NCBI RefSeq assembly: GCF_900302455.1
Contig: NZ_ONZG01000004.1
Span: forward strand, 124,001-188,000
DNA: 64,000 nucleotides
Direction of reading: 5' to 3'
Source of the DNA: Falsiruegeria mediterranea M17
GTDB taxonomy: Bacteria > Pseudomonadota > Alphaproteobacteria > Rhodobacterales > Rhodobacteraceae
Shown here: positions 37,373-46,871 of the stretch, piece by piece
Layout: every line of letters starts with the position of its first letter
Position numbering within the stretch: the stretch's first letter is position 1
Notes under the pieces: generated by a model
What the model was told of the DNA's origin: nothing
Databases searched by the model: none
What the model saw: only the letters and a program-made list of their open reading frames with translations
Position numbers and translations under genes: made by a program

Positions 37373-37669
37373 ATGACATCAACCCCGTTAGAGGAAAAAT
37401 TGGCACAAGATGCCATCACCGGAGGCGGGACTGTCCGCAAGCTGAGCTTGCTGGGGATGGACGACACGCTAGAGCCCGGTGATGACACTTGTGCATCGCA
37501 ATGCGATGACAAAACAGATGCTGAGTCTATTGCCTATGCATCAACTTGTTACCGGCCAAAAAATCGCCGTTCACTCACTCACAAAATCCCAGAAAACCTG
37601 AGGGATAGCCAAGATATGACATTTGGATTAGAACTCATGAATGGGAAATATTTCGGGCCTTTCCCCTAA
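37373..37669 (+). CDS. Candidate 98-residue protein of unknown function
   Basis: A frame beginning MTSTPLEEKLAQDAITGGG in the gap between tdk and the HTH-like gene, with AGGGG upstream of the ATG. The first third has GC-rich third codon positions like a real gene, but the rest becomes AT-rich and cysteine- and asparagine-containing without a recognisable domain. It may be a decayed gene, a genuine orphan or chance. The only other content seen in this 374-base gap is a GGGGCGACCC-type small repeat near 37350. Confidence 0.3.
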   Translation: MTSTPLEEKLAQDAITGGGTVRKLSLLGMDDTLEPGDDTCASQCDDKTDAESIAYASTCYRPKNRRSLTHKIPENLRDSQDMTFGLELMNGKYFGPFP

Positions 37670-37709
37670 GCATGGGACGACAGGCGCGATGGTTTGGGAA
37701 AGGGTGCAA

Positions 37710-38168
37710 ATGGCCGATATCGGGGCGTACCTCAAGAAACACACCGAGGCCTTGGTCAAGGATGTGGGTATAGAAGCGGCTTGTGAGTTGACGGGAAAGT
37801 CCAAGGCAACACTGGGCAGATACTATTCGGAAAACGCAGAGCATTCGGACCGGTTCATGCCGGTGGATTCGGTGGCCCGGTTGGAGGCAGCTTCATCCTA
37901 TCCTCATGTCACCTCCGCACTGGCGGAACTGCGCAACATCACCTTGTCGTATGATGATCGCCATCCCAACCACGACCGTGAAGGCGGCGTGAACTCGGAT
38001 GTCATTGCGCTGAGCCAGCGGTTTGCCATGTTGATGAGCGAGTATCAGGTCTCGATCGAGGATGGCATCATCACGGTGAACGAGGCCAAGCGCCTGCTGC
38101 GCGAAACCGTTGCGCTGCAACAGGTGTTGATCGACATGAAATTGCATCTGGAAGAAGAAAGCGCCTGA
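37710..38168 (+). CDS. Small helical protein with HTH-like segment
   Basis: A 152-residue protein of unknown family. The N-terminal [18 protein letters not shown] (24-41) reads as a helix-turn-helix resembling phage-type regulators (tetrahelical, resolvase-like). The C-terminal part from about 110 ([20 protein letters not shown]) is a long amphipathic helix, likely for oligomerisation. AAGGG lies just upstream of the chosen ATG. Followed four bases later by arsH, so the two are probably one transcript. Confidence 0.65.
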   Translation: MADIGAYLKKHTEALVKDVGIEAACELTGKSKATLGRYYSENAEHSDRFMPVDSVARLEAASSYPHVTSALAELRNITLSYDDRHPNHDREGGVNSDVIALSQRFAMLMSEYQVSIEDGIITVNEAKRLLRETVALQQVLIDMKLHLEEESA

Positions 38169-38172
38169 CCTC

Positions 38173-38889
38173 GTGGACTTGAGTGATCTTCCTGAAATCG
38201 TGCCCGGCGCGCTGTATCCCATTGCGCCCGAGGGTTTGGCGGATGCAAGTGATGATGGTCATGCGCCGCGCATATTGCTGCTCTACGGGTCGCTGCGCGA
38301 GGTCAGTTATTCGCGCAAAGCGGTTGAGGAGTCCGCTCGCATTCTGCAGGCCTTGGGCTGTGAAACGCGGATTTTCGATCCTTCAGGGTTGCCTTTGACG
38401 GATGATGCGGATGCCGATCACCCCAAAGTTGCCGAATTGCGCGAGTTGGCGGTTTGGTCCGAAGGGATGGTGTGGTCCTCGCCTGAACGGCACGGGGCCA
38501 TGACCGGGATCATGAAGCTGCAGATCGACTGGCTTCCTTTGTCGCTGAAAGGGGGCATTCGCACCACTCAAGGCAAGACCTTGGCAGTCATGCAGGTGTC
38601 GGGAGGGTCGCAGTCATTCAACGCGGTCAATCAGATGCGCATTCTGGGCCGCTGGATGCGGATGGTGACGATCCCTAACCAAAGCTCAATTCCAAAAGCT
38701 TGGTTGGAGTTTGCGGAAGGCGATCGGTTGCCCGATGGCCCGTTCTATCGTCGCATCGTGGATGTGATGGAGGAATTGGTAAAGTTCACCTACATGGTGC
38801 GCGGCCGCAAGGACTATCTGGTGGATCGCTACTCCGAACGCGTGGAAAACGTCGACCAGGTCCACGAACGGGTATCTGTCAAAGCCTAA
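38173..38889 (+). CDS. arsH: ArsH-type NADPH-dependent FMN reductase
   Basis: A 238-residue flavodoxin-fold quinone/organoarsenical reductase. [13 protein letters not shown] (near 37) binds the FMN phosphate, and [15 protein letters not shown] (near 96) and the C-terminal [19 protein letters not shown] are ArsH hallmarks. ArsH oxidises trivalent organoarsenicals or acts as an azo/quinone reductase. No arsR, arsC or arsB lies here, which suggests a general redox-stress role. GTG start, four bases after the HTH-like gene, with only a weak ribosome binding site, as for a coupled gene. Confidence 0.9.
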   Translation: MDLSDLPEIVPGALYPIAPEGLADASDDGHAPRILLLYGSLREVSYSRKAVEESARILQALGCETRIFDPSGLPLTDDADADHPKVAELRELAVWSEGMVWSSPERHGAMTGIMKLQIDWLPLSLKGGIRTTQGKTLAVMQVSGGSQSFNAVNQMRILGRWMRMVTIPNQSSIPKAWLEFAEGDRLPDGPFYRRIVDVMEELVKFTYMVRGRKDYLVDRYSERVENVDQVHERVSVKA

Positions 38890-38940
38890 GCCCCGGGAGT
38901 TGTCAAATTATGCGCGCCTTGGGCAGCGCGCTCTCTTTTT

Positions 38941-38990
38941 GGAGATTGGCGCGTCGGAGCTCACCAAAGCAGCGGCTCCGCGCGCAATCC
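38941..38990. other. Imperfect hairpin between convergent arsH and KAS III genes
   Basis: GGAGATTGGCGCGTCGGAGC pairs, with gaps, with GCTCCGCGCGCAATCC. A smaller GCGCGC/GCGCGC pair precedes it near 38912-38931. Shares the sequence GCTCCGCGCGC with the hairpin at position 53. Probably a shared transcript end. Confidence 0.45.
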
Positions 38991-39030
38991 TAAGAATTGG
39001 AACGGGTTCTCGGACCAGATTGCGCGATGA

Positions 39031-40155
39031 TTAAGCGTGGCGGCGCAGGATGACGGAGCCCACTGAATAGCCCGCCCCGAAAGAGCAAATCAGGCCGATG
39101 TCGCCCTCATCCAGGTCGTCGGAGTTTTGCGAGAACGCGATGATCGAGCCGGCCGACGACGTGTTGGCGTAATCCTGCAGGATGTTGGGCTGTTCGCCGT
39201 CTTCCGGTGTGCGCCCCAGGACCTTTTTGCCGATGAAGTCGTTCATGGTTTTGTTGGCCTGATGCAGCCAGATCCGTTTCAGATCGGTGTTGGCCACGTC
39301 ATTGTCACCCATATGCTCTGCAATGTGCTGTGAAACCATGGGCAGCACTTCCTTGAACACCTTGCGACCGTTTTGCATGAATTGCATGTCGCGGCGGTCT
39401 TTCACCCCGTCGGGGCGCGAGCGGCGCAGGAAGCCGTTGTTGTTTCGGATGTTGTTGGAAAACTGCGTGGCGCAGCGGGTCGACAGGATTTCAAAGTGGG
39501 GCCCATTGGCATCTTCGATCCGTTCGATCAGCGTGGCCGTGGCCACATCGCCAAAGATGAAGTGGCAATCCCGGTCGCGCCATTCCAGGTGGGCCGAGCA
39601 AATCTCGGGGTTGACCACCAGCGCCGAGCGGATGGAGCCGGACCGCACCATGTCGGCAGCGGCCTGAATGCCAAAGGTGGCCGAGGAGCAGGCGACGTTC
39701 ATGTCAAAGGCAAAGCCTTCGATCCCAAGCGCCTGCTGGATTTCAATGGCCACGGCCGGATAGGCGCGTTCCAGATTTGAGGCTGCGCAGATCACTGCAT
39801 CGACATCCGCAGCTGTCTTTCCAGCCTGCGCTAGTGCCTTCTTCGCGGCGTCCACGGCCATTTCAGTCATGATGCCCGGCTCATCGTCGGACCGCTGCCG
39901 CAGGAGTGGGTGCATCACATCCGGATCCAGCACACCGGTCTTGTCCATCACGAACCGACGCTGGATGCCTGAGGCTTTGACGATGAACTCTTCGGACGAA
40001 TGGTCCATCGGCTCCATCTCTCCGGCGGCAATGGCGTCGGCGTTCTGGGTGTTCATCTTGTCGGCATAGGCGTTGAACGCCTCGACGAGTTCGGCGTTGG
40101 TGATGACGTGCTCTGGCGTATAGACGCCGGTCCCGGTGATGGCGGGTGTGTACAT
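39031..40155 (-). CDS. 3-oxoacyl-ACP synthase III family protein (FabH-like)
   Basis: A 374-residue thiolase-fold condensing enzyme with the complete KAS III triad: Cys156 in NVACSSATFG, His298 in WLHQANKTMND and Asn331 in ANTSSAG. It is longer than housekeeping FabH (about 320) because of an insert near residues 35-95. It may start special fatty acid or quinolone-type chains; the pathway is not evident. AGGAG precedes the ATG. Divergent from a MarR-RND efflux operon, which may regulate it too. Confidence 0.88.
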   Translation of the reverse strand: MYTPAITGTGVYTPEHVITNAELVEAFNAYADKMNTQNADAIAAGEMEPMDHSSEEFIVKASGIQRRFVMDKTGVLDPDVMHPLLRQRSDDEPGIMTEMAVDAAKKALAQAGKTAADVDAVICAASNLERAYPAVAIEIQQALGIEGFAFDMNVACSSATFGIQAAADMVRSGSIRSALVVNPEICSAHLEWRDRDCHFIFGDVATATLIERIEDANGPHFEILSTRCATQFSNNIRNNNGFLRRSRPDGVKDRRDMQFMQNGRKVFKEVLPMVSQHIAEHMGDNDVANTDLKRIWLHQANKTMNDFIGKKVLGRTPEDGEQPNILQDYANTSSAGSIIAFSQNSDDLDEGDIGLICSFGAGYSVGSVILRRHA

Positions 40156-40269
40156 TGCAGACTCCTGAAAACTGCCGGATTCGCCCAAAATGCGTGCATA
40201 ATGTGCCATGATCAAGGGGAGGTGACCCTGCGGCACCCAGTGTTGGGGTTTGAAATTTACCTTCGGGTC

Positions 40270-40297
40270 TTGAATGTTTCGAAATCTGAAGTATATC
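40270..40297 (+). promoter_or_regulatory. Promoter of the marR-RND operon with internal palindrome
   Basis: TTGAAT, a 16-base spacer and TATATC. The spacer contains the palindrome TTTCGAAA (40277-40284), a plausible autoregulatory MarR operator. Confidence 0.5.
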
Positions 40298-40319
40298 GCG
40301 CGGAAATTATGGGACAAAA

Positions 40320-40790
40320 ATGATGGCAGACGACGAACCCTTTGTCCTGGATGGGCTCAGTCCCGAGATCCAGGCGATGATGGGGGTCTATGCGCTCTAT
40401 TGGAAAGTTGATGAAAACATTGACGCCATTCGGCCGGACCTGACACGGCAAGAAAGTCATATGCTAATCAAGCTGGATCGGCCCAAGCGGATGGGTGTTC
40501 TGGCCTGCGACATGATGATGGCTCCCTCCAGTGTGACCGCATCAGCGGATGCGTTGGAACAGGCCGGTCACGTCACGCGGCAACGCGATCCCGAAGATCG
40601 GCGCGCCTGGCTGTTGGTGTTGACCGAGCAGGGCGAAGCCGCCCGTAACGATCTGGTGGCCAAGGTGGGAGAGCTGTTTCGCCATGCCTCTGGCCTGAAC
40701 ACACAAGAGACAGAGATCTTTGCCCAATTGTCGCGCAAGATCCGTGACAACATCCTGAAAACAGGTATTCCCGAAGGACTGAAGAAATGA
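40320..40790 (+). CDS. MarR-family transcriptional regulator
   Basis: A 156-residue winged-helix regulator. APSSVTASADALEQAGHVTR (about 61-80) is the recognition helix and DPEDRRAWLLVLTEQG (84-99) the wing. It overlaps the adaptor gene by four bases (ATGA) and is expected to repress the efflux operon until a ligand binds. Two ATGs (40320, 40323) are possible starts. Confidence 0.92.
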   Translation: MMADDEPFVLDGLSPEIQAMMGVYALYWKVDENIDAIRPDLTRQESHMLIKLDRPKRMGVLACDMMMAPSSVTASADALEQAGHVTRQRDPEDRRAWLLVLTEQGEAARNDLVAKVGELFRHASGLNTQETEIFAQLSRKIRDNILKTGIPEGLKK

Positions 40791-41824
40791 AATTCCTCCA
40801 GACATTTGCCTTTGCCATGGGCCTTTTGGCTTTGCCTTTGGCCGCGCAAGAGACGCCCAAGCCCGTCAAGCTGATGCAGGTGTCCGAAACGGCCCCTGGA
40901 TTTTCCCGTCAGTTCTATGGGCAGGTTGCCGCGCGCCAAACCGTTGATCTGGCATTTCAGGTTGCAGGTCAAATCGTCGATTTTCCGGTGACAGAGGGCA
41001 ATGTCGTTCCCAAAGGGAGCCTGATTGCGCAGTTGGATCAAGAGCCGTTTGAGCTGCAACTCAACCGCGCGCGCCTGCAAAAAGAACAGGCAGATCGGAC
41101 CGTCGCGCGCCTCAGCCGTCTGAAGGGCACGACCGTCAGTCAGGTGTCGCTGGACGACGCCGGGACAAACGCGGCCCTGGCTGCCATTGCGTTGCGCGAT
41201 GCGGAATATGCTTTGGAGCACGCCACTTTGAACGCGCCGTTCGACGCGCTGGTGTCGCGCCGCAGTGTCGCGGCCTTTACCACCGTTTCGACCGGTACAC
41301 CCATCGTCCGCATCCACGACATGTCCGAATTGCGGATCGAGGTTGATGTGCCCGAGATCCTGTTCCAGCGCGCGGGCCAGCAGGATGATGTCACCATCAC
41401 TGCCAAGTTCCCGTTCAGTGATGAGGTCTTTCCGCTGGAAATCCGCGAATTTGACGCCGAAACATCCAGCGTCGGGCAAACGTTTCGTATCAACTTTGGT
41501 CTGACCCCGCCCGAGGGGCGTCAGATCCTGCCTGGTTCGTCGGTGACGGTTTCGGTTCAGGTCAAGGATGGGCGCACCGGGATCGTGATCCCGCCGACCG
41601 CCGTTGTCACAACGCCCGACGGGGACATCGGCGTCATGGTGTTCGACCCTGTTGGGGGCGATGAAGGCACTGTAACCCGGACCCAGGTCGGGATCGAACC
41701 CACCGTCAGCGGTGATGTGCGCGTGACCAAAGGGTTGTCCGATGGCCAAGAGATCGTGGTCACGGGCGGCAATTCCCTGACCGACGGGCAATCGGTGCGC
41801 CGGTTCACCGGCTTTGCAAACTAA
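40787..41824 (+). CDS. RND efflux periplasmic adaptor subunit
   Basis: A 345-residue membrane-fusion protein with signal peptide MKFLQTFAFAMGLLALPLAA. The lipoyl/hairpin part spans about 45-145 (LAFQVAGQIVDFPVTEGNVV; LNAPFDALVSRRSV), followed by beta-barrel and membrane-proximal domains. No lipobox is present. It links the inner-membrane pump to an outer-membrane channel, which is not encoded here. Second gene of the marR-adaptor-pump operon. Confidence 0.93.
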   Translation: MKFLQTFAFAMGLLALPLAAQETPKPVKLMQVSETAPGFSRQFYGQVAARQTVDLAFQVAGQIVDFPVTEGNVVPKGSLIAQLDQEPFELQLNRARLQKEQADRTVARLSRLKGTTVSQVSLDDAGTNAALAAIALRDAEYALEHATLNAPFDALVSRRSVAAFTTVSTGTPIVRIHDMSELRIEVDVPEILFQRAGQQDDVTITAKFPFSDEVFPLEIREFDAETSSVGQTFRINFGLTPPEGRQILPGSSVTVSVQVKDGRTGIVIPPTAVVTTPDGDIGVMVFDPVGGDEGTVTRTQVGIEPTVSGDVRVTKGLSDGQEIVVTGGNSLTDGQSVRRFTGFAN

Positions 41825-41836
41825 GGATCGGGGCTG

Positions 41837-44800
41837 ATGAAAATCGCACGCGCGTCAATCGAAAAGCCGCTTTATACGTGGCTGATCATCCTGATCTCGC
41901 TACTGGGTGGGATCTGGGGGTTCTCGTCCCTGGGTCGTCTTGAAGATCCGGCCTTTACCATCAAACAGGCGGTCATCGCCACGCAATACCCCGGCGCCAC
42001 GGCCGAGCAGGTGGCGTTGGAGGTGTCCGAGCCGCTGGAATCCGCGATCCAGAAAATGGGTGAAGTGGATAAGATCACATCGGTCAATCAGCCAGGAAGC
42101 TCGCTGATCGAGGTCGAGATCAAGTCGACCTATGACGGAACAGAGCTGCCCGAGATCTGGACCAAGCTGCGCGCCCGTGTCCGGGATGCGGCGCGGCAAT
42201 TGCCGCAAGGTGTCAGCCAGCCTTTTGTGAACGACGCTTTCGGTGATGTGTTCGGCCTGTTCTATGCGGTGACGGCAGACGGCTACACGGATGCTGAAAG
42301 GCACGAATTGGCGACATTCCTGCGGCGCGAGTTGCTGACCGTTGACGGTGTCGCAGACGTCGAGGTCGCGGGTCTGCCTGCCGAGGCGATTTTTGTCGAA
42401 CCTGACCTGGCGCTGTCGGTGAACCAGAACGTGCCACTCAACGCGATTGCCAACGCGATTGCCACGTCGGATTCGGTCAAGGATTCCGGCATCGTCCGCT
42501 CGGAAACGGGCAAGACCCGCATCTTGGCCGCCGAAGGGTCGGACACCGTGTCGGCCATTGCCGGGCTGTCGGTGGGCACCCAAGGCAAGGTCATCAACCT
42601 TTTCGACATGGCCAATGTCTACCGGGGCCGCCAGACCGACCCCGAACTGATCGTGCGGTTCGACGGGGCCGAGGCCTTTACCTTGGGCGTTGCGGGCCTT
42701 GCCACCGAAAATATCGTCGAAGTGGGCAAACGCGTTGATGCCAAGATGGCCGAGCTGGACGCCGATATCCCCTATGGGGTCGAGGTTCTGCCGATCTATC
42801 AGCAGCATGTCGTGGTCGAAGAGGCCTCGAACGACTTTCTGGTGAACTTGGCGATGTCCGTTGCCATCGTGGTTGCCGTGCTGGCGATTTTCATGGGTTG
42901 GCGAGCGGCCATTGTTGTGGGCTCCACCCTGTTGCTGACCGTTGTCGGAACGCTGCTGTTCATGGCGATCTTTTCGATCGAAATGGAGCGGATTTCGCTG
43001 GGCGCGCTGATCATCGCCATGGGGATGCTGGTCGACAATGCCATCGTTGTGGCCGAAGGGATGCAGATCGCCATGCGACGCGGCAAGACCTCGGTCGAGG
43101 CCGCGGATGAGGCAGCGGGCAAGACGCAAATCCCCCTGTTGGGGGCGACTGTCATTGGCATCATGGCCTTTGCCGGGATCGGGCTCAGCCCGGATGCAAC
43201 GGGCGAGTTTCTGTTCTCGCTCTTTGCGGTGATCGGCATTTCGCTGCTGCTTAGCTGGGTGCTGGCGCTGACGGTAACGCCGCTTTTGGGGCACTACTTC
43301 TTCAAGCAGGGCAAAGGGGACGAGGGCGACGCCTATGGCGGGCTGATCTTCCGGGCCTATGGCGCAACTCTGCGTGCGGCGCTGAAACTGCGGTGGCTGG
43401 TGATCCCGGGACTTGTGGCGATCACGGCAGCCTGTTTCATGGGCTTTGGCCTGATGAAACAACAGTTCTTCCCGAACTCGAACACGCCGCTGTTCTTTGT
43501 CCACTACAAGCTGCCGCAAGGCACGCCTATTGATCTCACGTCCGAGCACCTGGCCGAGATCGAGGATTGGCTTGCGACCCGCGATGATGTGGTGTCCGTG
43601 GCAACCTTTGTGGGGCAGGGCGCGACGCGCTTCATGTTGACCTATTCTGCGGAAAAACCGAACCCAAGTTATGGCCACATGATCATCCGCACCGAAACAC
43701 TGGATGACATCCCGGCGTTGCAAGCGGATCTCGAGGCCTTTGGCGTTGCAAAATTCCCCGAGGGCGAGTTCCGCACCAAACGGCTGGTCTTTGGTCCAGG
43801 TGGCGGTGACCCGATCCAGGCGCGGTTCTCAGGCAGTGACCCGCAGGTGCTGCGGGAACTGGCGGCCGAGGCCAGCACGCGGATGGCGGCGGCCTCGGAC
43901 AACCTGATCGGCATTCGCACCGACTGGCGCGAGCAGGAACTGGCGTTGCGGCCGATCTATGCCACGGACCGTGCCCAGACCGCAGGGGTCACCCGCGATG
44001 ACATCGCCGACATGCTGCTGTTTTCAACCGATGGCTCGCAGGGTGGTGTGTTCCGTGAACGTGAACGCCTGATCCCCATCATCGTCCGCCGCCCGGCGGA
44101 TGGGGATTACAGCGTTGTGGATCAGGTGGTCTATTCCACCCAGGCCGAGAAGTTCGTGCCGGTCGAACAGATGGTCGATGGCTTTCGTTACGAGGTCGAG
44201 AACACGCTTGTCCATCGCCGCGACCGGGTGCCGACCATCACTGTGGGTGCCGACATCCCCCCCGATCTGACAGCGGCGCAGGTCCATGCCGAAGTGCGTG
44301 AAACGATTGAGGCGATGGAACGGCCGCCGGGCTACAAGCTGGAATGGGGTGGCGAGTTTGAAAGCTCGCGTGATGCGCAGGAAAGCCTGGCCGGGCAATT
44401 GCCGCTCAGCCTGATCATCATGGTGCTGATCTCGGTCCTGTTGTTCAATGCGATCCGCCAGCCGGTGATCATCTGGTTGCTTGTTCCGATGTCGGTCAAT
44501 GGTGTGGTCATCGGTCTGCTGGGCACCGGCCTACCGTTCACCTTCACCGCGCTTCTGGGTCTCTTGAGCCTGTCGGGCATGTTGATCAAGAACGGCATCG
44601 TGCTGGTCGAGGAGATCGACCTGGTCCGCGCCGAGGGCAAACCCTTGCGTGAGGCGATTGTCGAGGCTTCGGTCTCACGTCTGCGCCCGGTGATGCTGGC
44701 GGCGGTGACCACCATTCTGGGCATGGCCCCGCTGCTAACGGACGCCTTCTTTGTCTCGATGGCGGTGACGATCATGGGTGGTCTTGCCTTTGCCACCATC

Positions 44801-44878
44801 CTGACCCTGATCGCAGCACCGGTGTTCTATCTGGTGTTCTTTGCACGGGACGAGAAGCGCGAGATGGGAGCGTCATGA
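41837..44878 (+). CDS. RND-family efflux pump permease
   Basis: A 1013-residue AcrB-like proton antiporter with 12 membrane helices and two large periplasmic loops. The helix-4 motif reads MLVDNAIVVAEG with Asp400, so the usual Asp-Asp pair of AcrB is Asp-Asn here, a pattern of a sizeable RND subgroup. The C-terminal half ends in the conserved helices with GLLSLSGMLIKNGIVL. Substrate is unknown. No outer-membrane channel gene follows; a GCCCTCC/GGAGGGC hairpin ends the operon. Confidence 0.94.
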   Translation: MKIARASIEKPLYTWLIILISLLGGIWGFSSLGRLEDPAFTIKQAVIATQYPGATAEQVALEVSEPLESAIQKMGEVDKITSVNQPGSSLIEVEIKSTYDGTELPEIWTKLRARVRDAARQLPQGVSQPFVNDAFGDVFGLFYAVTADGYTDAERHELATFLRRELLTVDGVADVEVAGLPAEAIFVEPDLALSVNQNVPLNAIANAIATSDSVKDSGIVRSETGKTRILAAEGSDTVSAIAGLSVGTQGKVINLFDMANVYRGRQTDPELIVRFDGAEAFTLGVAGLATENIVEVGKRVDAKMAELDADIPYGVEVLPIYQQHVVVEEASNDFLVNLAMSVAIVVAVLAIFMGWRAAIVVGSTLLLTVVGTLLFMAIFSIEMERISLGALIIAMGMLVDNAIVVAEGMQIAMRRGKTSVEAADEAAGKTQIPLLGATVIGIMAFAGIGLSPDATGEFLFSLFAVIGISLLLSWVLALTVTPLLGHYFFKQGKGDEGDAYGGLIFRAYGATLRAALKLRWLVIPGLVAITAACFMGFGLMKQQFFPNSNTPLFFVHYKLPQGTPIDLTSEHLAEIEDWLATRDDVVSVATFVGQGATRFMLTYSAEKPNPSYGHMIIRTETLDDIPALQADLEAFGVAKFPEGEFRTKRLVFGPGGGDPIQARFSGSDPQVLRELAAEASTRMAAASDNLIGIRTDWREQELALRPIYATDRAQTAGVTRDDIADMLLFSTDGSQGGVFRERERLIPIIVRRPADGDYSVVDQVVYSTQAEKFVPVEQMVDGFRYEVENTLVHRRDRVPTITVGADIPPDLTAAQVHAEVRETIEAMERPPGYKLEWGGEFESSRDAQESLAGQLPLSLIIMVLISVLLFNAIRQPVIIWLLVPMSVNGVVIGLLGTGLPFTFTALLGLLSLSGMLIKNGIVLVEEIDLVRAEGKPLREAIVEASVSRLRPVMLAAVTTILGMAPLLTDAFFVSMAVTIMGGLAFATILTLIAAPVFYLVFFARDEKREMGAS

Positions 44879-44886
44879 TTAGGAAG

Positions 44887-44908
44887 GCCCTCCGCTAGCG
44901 TGGAGGGC
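44887..44908 (+). terminator. Hairpin after the RND operon
   Basis: GCCCTCC (44887-44893) and GGAGGGC (44902-44908) form a 7-bp stem nine bases past the stop. There is no T-run, so termination would be weak or Rho-assisted. Confidence 0.45.
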
Positions 44909-44993
44909 TAACCGTTATGCATTTGGTCATTTAGGTGTCCATCACGTCTGCAACAGTCTTGGAGCAAAAGATGATGACATCACTGACCTCCAC

Positions 44994-46739
44994 TCAGACT
45001 GCAGCCAATTCCGGCCAGAATTTGGGGTCAAGACCATCGAGGAAAGGTTTCAGCAGATCCTCCTTGCCTGGCCACTTTCCAACTGATCGACTGTGCACGG
45101 GTTGGCGCAGTTGGTACGCTGTCAATGTTCTTACCGTGTTTGCGCTTGTTTCGGGATGCGCCATCGCGTCCAACCAGGTCACATCACATAAATCTGCCAA
45201 CCTTTTGCTGACAGATACGGGGTCAGAGACCACGTCTTCGTAGTGCACAACATGGATCTCGTTGGGATACAGGCGCTGCCACATTTGCATCATCTCTGCG
45301 TACAAATTGAAGCGATGCGCCATATCTGAAAAATCATAGGTATAGGCCAACGCCCCATCCGCGAAACGAGCGCGCCACATCGACAAAGCGGTGTCGCGTG
45401 GGTCTCTTTTGACGTGTATGATACGGCAGTCGGGATATGCGGTCTTTAGAAAGCCGATCATGCGATGGTTCTCGGGCATCTTGTCGGTATAGAACTTGCT
45501 GCCCTTGGCCTCTTCTGACAACTCAGCTCGGTCACGTCTGACAAATTCGTCCGCCGCCGTTTTGTCGAAGACAAGATTGCCGTCAATAACTGGATACAGT
45601 AAGTCGCAACTGTCTCTTTCACCCAATGGGGATATGTCGGGATGGTTGCCCAAAATCGTTTCGATCAGCGTCGTCCCTGAACGAGGTAGGCCAAGGATGA
45701 AGATGGGGCAGGGGCCCTTGTGGCTCTCACTTTGCTCAGGGGGTTTGACATCGGCATACCGACCCATGATCTTGTCATTGACTGTCTGTTCGGATTTGCG
45801 CGAGTAGGGGGTGAGCTTTGCCATTTCACGATTGGCTGTCGAGAGGTAAGACTGTGCTGCTGCGTTGTCGCCCTTTTGCTCGGCAATAGCCGTGAGTGCA
45901 AACCCAAGAATGGCCCGGTTTCGACCCTTTGCACTTTTGAAAAGGTTCGCCACAGAAGACTCCAGGCCTGCGTTCTCTTCGGAGGTCTGAAGTTTTGCCA
46001 GTTGATCAATGGTTTCCGGTTCACCGGGATTGAGAGTCAGTGCCCGGCGATACCCTTGGATGGCTTCGCTGCGAAACCCGGCGCCCAGCAATAGATTTGC
46101 CTGTTGCATGATGGCGCGCGGATAGTCTGGAGCAATGCTCACGGCCTGCTCTGCGGTCTGCAATGCAGCATCGTGTTCACCACGCTCAGCGTTCAGCATA
46201 CTCAGCCTGATCCAAAGTTCAGGGTCGTTGGGCACCTTCGCAATTGCGTGCATGACATCTTCTGCAGCTTCTTTCAGGTGATTGCCTGCTTCAAGTATGT
46301 CAGCGCGAAGTAAATAACCCTGCACATCATCGGGTTGCAGTTGCAAAAAGTGCGTTGCTGCCTCGGACGCCGCGTCAAGTTGGCGTTCGGAAAATTTGGT
46401 CAAGGCCGTGAGTTTTGCAATTGCAGGATCATCGGGTAAGGCTTCAGATGCGCGGCGCAACACGCTAGCAGCCTGTTTTGCTTGACCAAGTTTTATCAGG
46501 GCGGTGGCATACGCCTTTGCCGCATCATGAAAGTCCGGGTCAAGTTTCAACGCTTTCTGGAAATTTGGTATGGCCTCTCTTTGTTTTCCTGCTGCGCATT
46601 GAGCAAGAGCGGAAACATGAAAGAGGGCAGGATGCTGACCGTATCGGCGTATGGCCGCCTTTGCTTGAGCAAGCGCCTTTTTGGACTTTCCCTGACTCAC
46701 CATGCTGAACAAACGGTTCAGTTCATTTTGCAGGGACAT
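44994..46739 (-). CDS. TPR-repeat sulfotransferase
   Basis: A 581-residue fusion. Residues 1 to about 260 are tandem TPR units (for example PALFHVSALAQCAAGKQREA and DPELWIRLSMLNAERGEHDA). From about 345 is a PAPS-dependent sulfotransferase with the 5'-phosphosulfate loop GLPRSGTTLIE (350-360), the 3'-phosphate-binding VKRDPRDTALSMW near 430 and a C-terminal YEDVVSDP. No signal peptide. Sampled lines have about 48-57% GC, visibly below neighbours, suggesting recent transfer. The sulfated acceptor is unknown. No operon partners. Confidence 0.88.
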   Translation of the reverse strand: MSLQNELNRLFSMVSQGKSKKALAQAKAAIRRYGQHPALFHVSALAQCAAGKQREAIPNFQKALKLDPDFHDAAKAYATALIKLGQAKQAASVLRRASEALPDDPAIAKLTALTKFSERQLDAASEAATHFLQLQPDDVQGYLLRADILEAGNHLKEAAEDVMHAIAKVPNDPELWIRLSMLNAERGEHDAALQTAEQAVSIAPDYPRAIMQQANLLLGAGFRSEAIQGYRRALTLNPGEPETIDQLAKLQTSEENAGLESSVANLFKSAKGRNRAILGFALTAIAEQKGDNAAAQSYLSTANREMAKLTPYSRKSEQTVNDKIMGRYADVKPPEQSESHKGPCPIFILGLPRSGTTLIETILGNHPDISPLGERDSCDLLYPVIDGNLVFDKTAADEFVRRDRAELSEEAKGSKFYTDKMPENHRMIGFLKTAYPDCRIIHVKRDPRDTALSMWRARFADGALAYTYDFSDMAHRFNLYAEMMQMWQRLYPNEIHVVHYEDVVSDPVSVSKRLADLCDVTWLDAMAHPETSANTVRTLTAYQLRQPVHSRSVGKWPGKEDLLKPFLDGLDPKFWPELAAV

Positions 46740-46828
46740 GGCGGCTCCTTTTGCTGTCTGCTTTGAACCTGCCTGCGAGCAATGCGCTTGACAAGGTGCG
46801 TCTGGGCCATTGGGAGCTCGAAAGAAAA

Positions 46829-46856
46829 AAGCCCCGGCAATCTCTTGCCAGGGCTT
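46829..46856 (-). terminator. carB terminator
   Basis: AAGCCCCGGCA pairs with TGCCAGGGCTT (one mismatch); a T-run follows on the minus strand. Confidence 0.85.
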
Positions 46857-46871
46857 GTGGTCAGACCGGGG

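Noticed and set aside
41900..43723. A 607-codon frame antisense to the RND permease
   Set aside because: Arg/His/Gln-rich composition typical of a shadow frame of a GC-rich gene; no ribosome binding site and no domain.
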